Below are positions 1 through 7,335 of a stretch of DNA of 64,000 nucleotides, in pieces. Source of the stretch: an uncultured Verrucomicrobiota bacterium (lineage in GTDB: Bacteria; Verrucomicrobiota; Kiritimatiellia; CAIVKH01); assembly GCA_937872895.1 (NCBI GenBank), contig CALMUP010000017.1, positions 1-64,000 of the forward strand. The letters run 5' to 3'. Every line of letters starts with the position of its first letter. The stretch's first letter is position 1. The notes below the pieces were generated by a model. That model did not search any database, was not told where the DNA came from, and saw only the letters and a list, made by a program, of their open reading frames with translations. Position numbers and translations under genes: made by a program.

Positions 1-206
1 GGTGCTTGAACCCCCGGCGAGTACGGACGTCCTTGAGAAGGGGGTTCGAGAACCCGCACGCCTTACCCATCCACGCGGGCGTTCACGAACGGAGTGCGCG
101 AGCTTGATCGCGCTCTGTCCGGGGGTGCTTGAACCCCCGGCGAGTACGGACGTCCTTGAGAAGGGGGTTCGAGAACCCCCTTAACAGAGCGGGTTCAAGA
201 ACCCGC
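1..206. repeat. Tandem palindromic repeat at the lysA 3' end
   Basis: A block of about 56 bp at 1-56 recurs at 124-179 (offset 123 bp) with no mismatch seen. Both contain mirrored GAACCC/GGGTTC arms. The block ends with a perfect hairpin at 189-206, GCGGGTTC-aa-GAACCCGC. The lysA stop codon lies inside this hairpin. The array begins at or before the window edge, so its full size is unknown. Confidence 0.85.
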
Positions 207-1451
207 ACTCCACATCGTCTCGCCACGCACGACATCCTCGATCGTTTCGCGGGCGCGCACGAGTTGGTGGCGACTGCCCTGGACCATCACTTCGGCGGCG
301 CGGCCGCGGCTGTTGTAGGTCGAGGACATGACGTAACCGTAGGCACCGGCGCTCATCACCGACAGCAGGTCGCCCTGTTGTACGGCGGGCAGGTCGCGGT
401 TGGCGGCGAGGAAGTCGCCGGACTCGCAGACCGGGCCGACGAGGTCGCCGAACACGGTCGCGGCGGTTTCCTGCACCGGCTTGATCTCGTGGTAGGCCTC
501 GTACAGCGCGGGGCGGATCAGGTCGTTCATCGCGGCGTCGATCACCACGAACTTCTTGAACGGGTTCTCCTTGATGTACTCCACCCGGGTCACGAGGATG
601 CCGGCGTTGCCGACCATGAACCGCCCGGGCTCCATGCTCACCGACAGGCCCATCTCCTGCAGCGGCGGCAGCACGGCGGCGGCAAAGGCCTTGAGGTCGA
701 AATCCTTGTCGGTCGGCCGGTACACGATGCCGAGACCGCCGCCGATATCGATGTGGGAAAACGACGGGAAACGTTTCTTCAACTCGGCGCAGAGCGGCTT
801 GACCTTGTGCAGGGCCTCCTCGTACGGATCCTTGGTCATGATCGGCGAGCCGAGGTGCATGTGCAGCGAGGTGATCTCGAGGTTCGGCAGGCGGGCGGCC
901 AGTTCGTAGGCGGCCATCGCGCGTTCGAGGTCCACGCCGAACTTGTTCTCCTTCTTGCCGGTGCTGGTGTACTTGTGCGTCTTCGGATCGACGTCGGGGT
1001 TCACGCGGATGGCGATGCGGCCGGTGATGCCGATGCGCCGGCCCACGGCGGAGATGCGTTCGAGTTCCGGTTCGGATTCGACGGTGAAGTACAGGATGCC
1101 TTCGCGCAGCGCGATCTCGATTTCCGCCTCGGTCTTGCCGACGCCGGCGAAGACGATCCGGTTGGCGGGAATGCCGGCGCGGCGGGCGCGGTAGAGTTCA
1201 CCGGCCGACACGACATCGGCGCCGGCGCCCTCGGCGGCGAAGGTCTGGATCACCGCCGCGTTGGTGTTCGATTTCACCGCGAAGCAGATCAGCGGGTTCA
1301 CCGGGGCCATCACCTGCTTCAGGGCGCGGAATTGCGCCTGCAGGTGCGAGCGGCTGTAGACGTAGAGGGGGGTTCCGTAGGCGGCGGCCAGCTCGGCCAC
1401 CGGGACGTCCTCGGCGTGGAGGCGTCCGTCGCGGTAGGAAAACTCGTTCAT
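195..1451 (-). CDS. lysA: Diaminopimelate decarboxylase
   Basis: A PLP enzyme of 418 residues, the family's usual size, that decarboxylates meso-diaminopimelate to L-lysine in the last step of lysine synthesis. The Orn/Lys/Arg decarboxylase group 2 barrel is complete: FAVKSN carries the PLP lysine (about K60), HMHLGS and GGGLGI follow, then EPGRF for phosphate binding and the GPVCESGD motif with the active-site cysteine near the C-terminus. The ATG overlaps the TGA of the upstream zinc-ribbon/EIIA gene (ATGA), so the two are probably co-translated. The last residues and the stop codon are contributed by a palindromic repeat at 189-206, which may also act as a transcript end. Family assignment is firm. 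Confidence 0.96.
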   Translation of the reverse strand: MNEFSYRDGRLHAEDVPVAELAAAYGTPLYVYSRSHLQAQFRALKQVMAPVNPLICFAVKSNTNAAVIQTFAAEGAGADVVSAGELYRARRAGIPANRIVFAGVGKTEAEIEIALREGILYFTVESEPELERISAVGRRIGITGRIAIRVNPDVDPKTHKYTSTGKKENKFGVDLERAMAAYELAARLPNLEITSLHMHLGSPIMTKDPYEEALHKVKPLCAELKKRFPSFSHIDIGGGLGIVYRPTDKDFDLKAFAAAVLPPLQEMGLSVSMEPGRFMVGNAGILVTRVEYIKENPFKKFVVIDAAMNDLIRPALYEAYHEIKPVQETAATVFGDLVGPVCESGDFLAANRDLPAVQQGDLLSVMSAGAYGYVMSSTYNSRGRAAEVMVQGSRHQLVRARETIEDVVRGETMWSAGS

Positions 1452-2338
1452 GTGATGGTCAGCCTCGTGGTTTTGACCAGGGCCTTCCACAGGTCTTCCG
1501 GCGATTCGGCGGCGAGCAGCAGGTCGCGGGCGGTCTCGTCGCGGAAGGTCTGGGTCAGGCCGGCCAGCAGTTTCAGGTAGAAGGCGCTGGCCGCCGTCGG
1601 GATGGAGATGAAACAGACGATCTTGGTGGACGACTTCGCGTTTTCGTCGAACTTCACGCCCTTCGAGAGGGTGGCCAGGGCGAGGGAAAGGCCGCCGCCC
1701 TCGACGCCGCGCACGTGCGGGAAGGCCAGGCCCTGGTCCACCGCGGTGCTGGCCAGCACTTCGCGGCGCAGGGCTTCCTCGTAGAGGCGCTTGCCGTTGT
1801 CGATGAAGTTCTCCTGCTCCATGTGCGTGCAGATCTGCTCGAGGACCTCGTCGCGCGAGGCGGCCTTCAGCTTGGGCAACATCAGCTTCGGCGAACTGAA
1901 GCGGGCCACGCCGACCTGCGGGGGCTCGCTGCGGAGTTTCTTCGCGGTGGCCACGCGGCGCGGGGCGGATTCGGTAAAGTAGAGGAAACGCGCGCAGCTC
2001 GGGCAGGTGTAGAGGGCATCGGCGGCGTGGACGGCGTGGACCTGGCTGACCGGGATCATCATGCCGCAGGCCGAACAGACGCCTTTCGAGATCGGGACGA
2101 TGGCGAGGCCGACCTTCTTCCACATCTTCTCGAAGTGGCTGCGGTTCTCCGGGGGAAGGTCTTCCAGCAGCTTGGCGATCGAGGCATCGATCTGGGACAG
2201 GCGCGAGCCGGGCATCGAGGCCTGGTGTTGCTCGCGGGCGAAGATCAGGTCCTGCAATTGCAACATGTGGTTGATCAGGCGCAGGGTGCGGCCATTCGCG
2301 GATTGTCCGGTATCGCCGGACGAGGTGCTTTTATTCAA
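1448..2338 (-). CDS. Zinc-ribbon / PTS EIIA (PtsN-like) fusion protein
   Basis: The protein has 296 residues if it starts at TTG 2338. TTG was chosen because GGAG lies 7 nt upstream and no ATG in this frame has a good ribosome site. Residues about 25-120 hold a helical stretch and a C4 zinc ribbon (C88, C91, C112, C115; motifs CSAC and CPSC) like the zf-RING_7/CT398-CdsZ family. Residues about 155-290 are an EIIA type-2 fold with the phosphorylatable histidine in LAFPHVRG (H208). EIIA domains of this type accept phosphate from the PTS chain and are often regulatory (PtsN). The zinc ribbon suggests a binding role. The gene overlaps lysA by 4 nt and is divergent from a second EIIA gene. The substrate or partner is unknown, and the fusion is the odd feature. 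Confidence 0.8.
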   Translation of the reverse strand: MNKSTSSGDTGQSANGRTLRLINHMLQLQDLIFAREQHQASMPGSRLSQIDASIAKLLEDLPPENRSHFEKMWKKVGLAIVPISKGVCSACGMMIPVSQVHAVHAADALYTCPSCARFLYFTESAPRRVATAKKLRSEPPQVGVARFSSPKLMLPKLKAASRDEVLEQICTHMEQENFIDNGKRLYEEALRREVLASTAVDQGLAFPHVRGVEGGGLSLALATLSKGVKFDENAKSSTKIVCFISIPTAASAFYLKLLAGLTQTFRDETARDLLLAAESPEDLWKALVKTTRLTIT

Positions 2339-2460
2339 GGTACGTCTCCATAAAGGTTTCGGTCCACCGTTCATACACGAGCATCGCCCGCAGTTCAATC
2401 GGGGAATCGGGACGGCGTGGCCAGCGGCAACACGCGGGTCACTTTTCGCGCAAACCGGTA

Positions 2461-2489
2461 TTGACCCGACGGGCGGATGAGAGGATGAT
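2461..2489 (+). promoter_or_regulatory. Probable sigma70-type promoter of ptsN-like gene
   Basis: TTGACC at 2461-2466 and GATGAT at 2484-2489 are separated by 17 nt, placing transcription start about 25 nt before the ATG at 2519. The -10 box is poor, so this is a prediction from consensus only. Confidence 0.45.
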
Positions 2490-2518
2490 AGCATCTTTAT
2501 TTTGCTAGGAGCCGTCGC

Positions 2519-2992
2519 ATGAACCCGAAGCGCGTGCTGTCAAAAGATACCATCATCATGAAGCTCAAGAGTGACTCCAAGGACGGGGTCATCGAGGAGT
2601 TGATTGACGTCTTGGTGGCCAGCGGAAAGATCAAGGACCGGAAAGCGGCCCTGAAGGCGGTCGTGGACCGCGAGAAGAAGATGTCCACCGGGCTGCAGAA
2701 CGGCATCGCCATTCCGCACGGCAAGACGGATACCATCGAGTCGCTGGTGGCTTCGATCGGCATCAGCCCGGCCGGCATTCCCTTTGAGTCGCTCGACGGT
2801 CAACCGGCGCAGATCATCCTGCTGACGGTTTCCCCGGCCAGCCGCACCGGCCCGCACATCCAGTTCCTGGCCGATATCAGCCGCGTGCTGCACAACGAGG
2901 ACACCCGCAAGCGGGTGCTGACCGCGACGCACGAGGAGGAAGTCCTCGAGCTGCTGGCGGGCGAAACGCCGCCCGCGCCCCCCCCCGCGTGA
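2519..2992 (+). CDS. PTS EIIA type-2 (PtsN-like) protein
   Basis: A single-domain cytoplasmic EIIA protein of 157 residues, near the 150-160 usual for PtsN/EIIA-Ntr. The phosphohistidine motif GIAIPHGK is present (H67), followed by the conserved segment with LLTVSP and the helix ISRVLHNEDTRKRVL. The short tail is rich in proline and alanine. AGGAG sits 7 nt before the ATG. It is divergent from the zinc-ribbon/EIIA fusion, with 180 bp between the starts, so the two may be co-regulated. No EIIB, EIIC, HPr or EI gene is in the window. A regulatory role is therefore more likely than sugar transport, but this is inference. The downstream end is closed by a bidirectional terminator. Confidence 0.88.
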   Translation: MNPKRVLSKDTIIMKLKSDSKDGVIEELIDVLVASGKIKDRKAALKAVVDREKKMSTGLQNGIAIPHGKTDTIESLVASIGISPAGIPFESLDGQPAQIILLTVSPASRTGPHIQFLADISRVLHNEDTRKRVLTATHEEEVLELLAGETPPAPPPA

Positions 2993-3151
2993 TGCGGGGT
3001 AGCGAACGGATGCGATCGCGGTGTTGACCCGTGTAGAGCGCGTCCAGCCTGCGGCCGCGGAGCGGCCGCCCCACCCCACGATGGAACAGGCTCGACGACC
3101 CCGTTCACCATCGCGATCACGCGCCCGTACGGAACGCCTGGAATAACCCAT

Positions 3152-3184
3152 AAAAAAAGCCCCGCTGGATGGCGGGGCTTTTTT
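3152..3184. terminator. Bidirectional rho-independent terminator
   Basis: GCCCCGC (3159-3165) pairs with GCGGGGC (3172-3178), with an A7 tract before the stem and a T6 tract after it. It separates the ptsN-like gene (+, ends 2992) from the secreted-protein gene (-, ends 3206) and can stop transcripts from both sides. A second palindrome, GCGGCCGC-gga-GCGGCCGC, lies at 3051-3069 in the same gap. Confidence 0.9.
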
Positions 3185-3205
3185 GTCAGGCGGGTAAGCC
3201 TGCGT

Positions 3206-6169
3206 TTAGGGCAGGGCCACACCGGTGCGGTAGAAGCGGACCGGCACATCGTTGGTCACGCTGAGGGTCACCGTGCCGCCGTTGCCGGGGACGGGGGCAT
3301 TCAGGCGGTTCCACTGCTGCGGGTTGGACAGCAGGTTGGTGGTCCAGAAGATGTCGTACACGCGGCTGTTGGTGGTCGGGCCGGTCTGGAGGCTCAACAC
3401 GGACGAACCGGACGCGCCGGTGATCTCGTTCAGGAAGAACGAGTTCAGGTCGGCGGGGTTCGTGTCGGCGATGTACTCGTCGAGGTTGCTGAAGCCGTCG
3501 TTGTCGAAGTCGGCAGCGGCTACGCGGTCGATGACCGGGATGTTGTAGAGGTCCCACCAGGTGTTCGGGATGCCATCGGTAATGGCTTCGCCTTCGATGC
3601 CGGTGTAAACGGCGAGGTTGTTGACGTAGAGGTTGTTCGCGTCCCCGCCGTCGGTGTCAAACACGTAGAAGCGGACCTGGTTCGGGGTCTGGGAGAGGAA
3701 CACGCCCTGGACGAGGGTGTTTTCGGGAGCGCTGCCTTCGCGGATGAAGCGCACGTTGTAGCTGTTGGTGGAAACGCGCGACAGGATGACGGTGATGGCG
3801 GAGTCGGAGGCGTAGGACCAGCCGAGCGAGACCGGATTGTCGGCGCCGAGGTCGCGGATGTTGTACACGTAATCGTCGTTGAACACGCCGATTTCGAACA
3901 GCCAGGCATCGGAGTTCTGGAACATCGCGCCTTTCGCGCCGTTGCGGAAGTTCACGCCGAGGCGGAAGGACATCGACTCGCCGATACCCAGCGGCTGGGT
4001 CATCGGGCGGAGGGCGGTGACGATGGGCGTATTGGGGCCGGTGCCGTCGCCGGAGGCGTAGAAACCAAAGGATTCGCCCTCGCTGTCATTCACATCGGCG
4101 CCGCCGAAGGTCGAGTCGCCGAGGAACATGCCGACGAAGTTGGTGAAGCCTTCGCCCGCGCCATCGGTGTTGGCATTGATCTGCCAGGTGCCGAAGCCGA
4201 CGCCGCCGTTGCCGAAGTTGTCGAACGAGGCGGGCGGGTAGTAGGTGGTGTCGTCGTAGGCGATGTCCACGACGCGCAGTTCGAAAGACCCTTCGACGGC
4301 GTCGATGGCTTCCGCGGTGATCGTGGTGGTGCCGTTCGACAGGGCGACGACCTCGAAGTCGACGCGGTTGGTGCCGGCGGGAATTTCCACGGAGGCCGGA
4401 ACCGAGGCGACACCGGCATTGGCATTGCCGAACAGCACCTCGAGCGCGTCGTTCACCGGGCCGGTGCGGGAGACGGAGAATACATTGGTGCGGTTGACGA
4501 CCATACCGTCGTTGCCACCGATGGACAACACGGCGATCTCGGTGCCGGTGAAGCGGGCAAGGCGATTGAAGTACAGGTTGTTCGCGCTGTCACCGCTGTC
4601 GGTGTTGAAGGTAAAGAAGCGGACTTCGTTCGGGGCGGAGGCGCCGAGGTCGATGTTGTCGAGGAACTCGTTGACCGGCTCGCTGCCCGTGCGGGTGATG
4701 GTGATATCGTACAGGGTCGGGGAGATGCGGGCGAATTCGATGGTGAAGGCGCTGTCGGACGCATAGGCAAAGTTCAGGTTCACCGGGGCGTCGTTGCCGA
4801 CCTTGTACCAGTAGTCGTCGTTGAACACGCCGAATTCAAACACGTTGTTGCCGCTGTTCTGGAAGGAAACGCCTTTCGAGCCGTTGCGGAAGTTCACGCC
4901 GACCTCAAGGGAGAGGACTTCGCCGATGCCGAGACCGCCGGTCAACGGACGGATGGCGTTGGCGAAAGGATTGCCGCCACCCTGGCCATTGGCATAGAGC
5001 GCGAAGGCATCGCCCGAGCTGGCATTGACATCCATGCCACCGAAGGTCGAGTTGCCGATGAAGACGCCGGCGAAGTTCGTGTAGCCCTCGGCCGCGCCGT
5101 CGTTGTTCTGGAGGATCCAGGGCTCGAAACCGAGGCCGCTGTTTCCGCCATTGGTGAAGACGCCGGCGGCGTAGGAGGAATCGTCATAGCCAAGATCATA
5201 GACCGAGATGTCGTACTGGGCATCCGGATAGCCGGTGTTGGTGGCGATCACGGTGGCAACGCCGAAACCGATGCCTTCCACGGCGAAGTTCGTCACGGTG
5301 GCGCCGAGGGCGAAAGCTACCGAGGCGGGAACGTCCACCACGCCGGTATCGCTGGAGAGCAGGGTGAAGGTCGTGGCGGTGACGTTCGAGCCGCCGCGGG
5401 TCAGGGTGAGCTGGTTGGTCATGCCGACGGCCATGGCGTCGCGGCCGCTGATGGCGGCGGTGGAGGCCGGGTTGGGCGTGATTACCAGGTTATTGGCGAA
5501 GAGCGCATAGTTGATATTATCGCCGAGGTGGCCACCGTTGTAGAATTTCACCTTCGCGGCCGGCGCGCTGAGGGTGGTCGAAACCGCGCTGGTGGTGAAC
5601 CCGTCGTTGCGGGTCAGGGTCAAGCCGAGCTGATTGCCGGCGAGCTGCCCGACCACGACCGAGACCGATGCGGTATCGCTGTAGGTGGAGCTGACCACGA
5701 CCCCCAAGGCCCCGCTGAACGTGTAGGACAGGTTGTCGTCGGAGAAGTTGATGTTCAGCAACTCGTTGTTGGAGGCATCGAGGATGTTGATGCCGCGGGC
5801 ACCGCCGCCCCAGTTGTAGGCGATGGTCGCACTGAAGATATCGCCCTGGGCCAGCGCTGCGTTGAATGCGCGGGTGGCCTCGCCGTAACTGCCGCTGCTG
5901 CCGCCATAGAACCGGAAGGACACGCCGTTGGTGGAGTTGATGTTGCCGGTGCCACTGGTTGAATCAGCCAGGTCCACCAATGCGCCGTCGCCGACGTTGA
6001 ATTCCCACGCCCCAAATCCCGAACCGAGGTTCGAACCGTTGGTAAACGCACCGGCACCATAGTTGCCGGCATCGTCAGCACCCGCACCGGCCGCCTGGAC
6101 GGTGGAAACCGCCGCCAAACCAACCACCATGGCCAAATAGCCCATCTTCCGCATCAACGTCTGCATCAT
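3206..6169 (-). CDS. Large secreted protein with repeated beta modules and TSP3-like C-terminus
   Basis: The product has 987 residues. The start at 6169 was chosen because AGGAG lies 7 nt upstream and it opens a clean signal peptide (MMQTLMRKMGYLAMVVGL, cleavage near VQA-AG). Three related modules of roughly 250 residues follow; each opens with YxxxxFTNG/DN..GxGFxxW and contains NFRNG(A/S)KGxxFQNS and FGVFNDDY in the last two. Bacterial Ig-like linkers lie between them (for example GRDAMAVGMTNQLTLTR). Near the C-terminus is a calcium-binding thrombospondin-3-like stretch, DFDNDGFSNLDEYIADTNP, then a beta domain ending in RFYRTGVALP. Such architecture is common in exported proteins of Verrucomicrobiota and Planctomycetota. 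No catalytic motif is visible. A surface or matrix role is inferred. Confidence 0.85.
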   Translation of the reverse strand: MMQTLMRKMGYLAMVVGLAAVSTVQAAGAGADDAGNYGAGAFTNGSNLGSGFGAWEFNVGDGALVDLADSTSGTGNINSTNGVSFRFYGGSSGSYGEATRAFNAALAQGDIFSATIAYNWGGGARGINILDASNNELLNINFSDDNLSYTFSGALGVVVSSTYSDTASVSVVVGQLAGNQLGLTLTRNDGFTTSAVSTTLSAPAAKVKFYNGGHLGDNINYALFANNLVITPNPASTAAISGRDAMAVGMTNQLTLTRGGSNVTATTFTLLSSDTGVVDVPASVAFALGATVTNFAVEGIGFGVATVIATNTGYPDAQYDISVYDLGYDDSSYAAGVFTNGGNSGLGFEPWILQNNDGAAEGYTNFAGVFIGNSTFGGMDVNASSGDAFALYANGQGGGNPFANAIRPLTGGLGIGEVLSLEVGVNFRNGSKGVSFQNSGNNVFEFGVFNDDYWYKVGNDAPVNLNFAYASDSAFTIEFARISPTLYDITITRTGSEPVNEFLDNIDLGASAPNEVRFFTFNTDSGDSANNLYFNRLARFTGTEIAVLSIGGNDGMVVNRTNVFSVSRTGPVNDALEVLFGNANAGVASVPASVEIPAGTNRVDFEVVALSNGTTTITAEAIDAVEGSFELRVVDIAYDDTTYYPPASFDNFGNGGVGFGTWQINANTDGAGEGFTNFVGMFLGDSTFGGADVNDSEGESFGFYASGDGTGPNTPIVTALRPMTQPLGIGESMSFRLGVNFRNGAKGAMFQNSDAWLFEIGVFNDDYVYNIRDLGADNPVSLGWSYASDSAITVILSRVSTNSYNVRFIREGSAPENTLVQGVFLSQTPNQVRFYVFDTDGGDANNLYVNNLAVYTGIEGEAITDGIPNTWWDLYNIPVIDRVAAADFDNDGFSNLDEYIADTNPADLNSFFLNEITGASGSSVLSLQTGPTTNSRVYDIFWTTNLLSNPQQWNRLNAPVPGNGGTVTLSVTNDVPVRFYRTGVALP

Positions 6170-6411
6170 GTTTCTGCTCCTATTCTCTATCACCAACCGA
6201 CACATGGGATAAAACGCTCTACATACAAGCACATCGCGTGATCCAAACAAAGCCTAAACACGGCGTTGAAGCGTTTTTTGGACCGCACACGTACGCCCGT
6301 CGCAACGCGGTCGAGCGTAACGTTTTACCGACGAGCCTAGGAATATACCCCGGAGTCCGCGATACGTTTAGCAGAAATGTGACCCTGGTTCGGGCTCTCC
6401 ACCGCACCCGG
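6170..6411. promoter_or_regulatory. Intergenic region with TAAARCGCT-type sites upstream of the secreted-protein gene
   Basis: This 242-bp AT-richer gap carries GATAAAACGCTCTAC at 6208-6222 on the + strand and a looser AAAAAACGCTTCAAC on the - strand at 6265-6279. Related words occur before the CotH gene and the PEP-CTERM gene. No convincing -35/-10 pair for the gene at 6169 could be picked. The function is unknown. Confidence 0.35.
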
Positions 6412-7287
6412 TCAGGGCATCTCGGGTGCTGGCAGCAGCTCGGCCAGGGTGGCTTTCAGGGCGGATTCCGTCGGATCGGTGGCGATGATGGTGCCATCCG
6501 GGCCAATGAGGAACGTCGCCGGGATAGCTTCAATGCCGAGCTTGGTGGCGAATTCGTTTTCCCATCCCTTGCCGTCGAAGAACTGCGGCCAGGTGATGCC
6601 TTCCTTCTCAAGGTAGCTGGTGAACTTGTCCTTGTCGTCGTCCAGGGAGATGCCGATGATCTCGAATCCGCGCTCGCGGAATTCGGCGTAGGCGGCCTTA
6701 AGACCGGGCATGGCCTTGAGGCAGGGGACGCACCAGGTGGCCCAGAAATCGACCAGTACGACCTTTCCATGGTAATCGGCGAGGTTGATGGCGGTGCCGT
6801 CGAGGGCGGTGAAGGCGAGGTCGAGCACTTCGCCGGGGCCGGGGGCAGCGAACATGCCGCTGAATTCATCAAGGGCTTCGTTGATCGTTTCCGCCATGTC
6901 GTGGTCCTTGAAGTCGGCGCGCACGGAGGCGATGAAGGCCAATCCGTCCTCCTTGCGCCCGTCGAGGCGGTACATCTGGATCAGCGGGGCGACGATTTCA
7001 CCGAAGGCGACACTGAGATCGAGCTGGGATTTGTCGGCCGGGAGTTCCTTGTAGCGGGCATCGAGCAGGTCGATGGCCGCGCCGTAGTCGTCAAGGGCGA
7101 CCAGGCCATAGACCAGGCGTTCGCGCGCCTCGGCGAGGTCGTCGGCTTCCGGATTGGCGGCGATGTAGGCCTTGAGGGCTTCAACCTGCTGGCGGTTGCT
7201 GTCATCCAGCAGCTCCTCCAGGCTGGTGTAGGCGTGGGCGGGGATCGTGGCTATGGCGAGCAGGGCGGCAACGGTTATGGATTTCAT
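6412..7287 (-). CDS. TlpA/ResA-like periplasmic thioredoxin-fold protein
   Basis: A 291-residue protein with a signal peptide (MKSITVAALLAIATIPAHA). Residues about 20-150 form a helical, TPR-like N-terminal part. Residues about 155-290 are a thioredoxin-fold domain of the AhpC-TSA/TlpA type, with the redox motif WCVPC inside FWATWCVPCLKAMPG and the cis-proline region GIEAIPATFLIGPDG. It should act outside the cytoplasmic membrane as a disulfide reductase, as TlpA and ResA do in cytochrome c maturation, though the partner is not shown here. AGGAG lies 4 nt before the ATG. The gene starts 48 bp after the end of gcvP on the same strand and may share its transcript, a pairing without an obvious functional link. 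Confidence 0.88.
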   Translation of the reverse strand: MKSITVAALLAIATIPAHAYTSLEELLDDSNRQQVEALKAYIAANPEADDLAEARERLVYGLVALDDYGAAIDLLDARYKELPADKSQLDLSVAFGEIVAPLIQMYRLDGRKEDGLAFIASVRADFKDHDMAETINEALDEFSGMFAAPGPGEVLDLAFTALDGTAINLADYHGKVVLVDFWATWCVPCLKAMPGLKAAYAEFRERGFEIIGISLDDDKDKFTSYLEKEGITWPQFFDGKGWENEFATKLGIEAIPATFLIGPDGTIIATDPTESALKATLAELLPAPEMP

Positions 7288-7335
7288 ACAACTCCTCTGT
7301 GGTGGCGGGTTGGACGTGGCGCGGCGGATTTATGT

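Noticed and set aside
1-206. Possible CRISPR array from the repeated blocks
   Set aside because: Only two 56-bp copies with one 67-bp spacer, internal palindromes and overlap with the lysA end; no further units and no cas genes.
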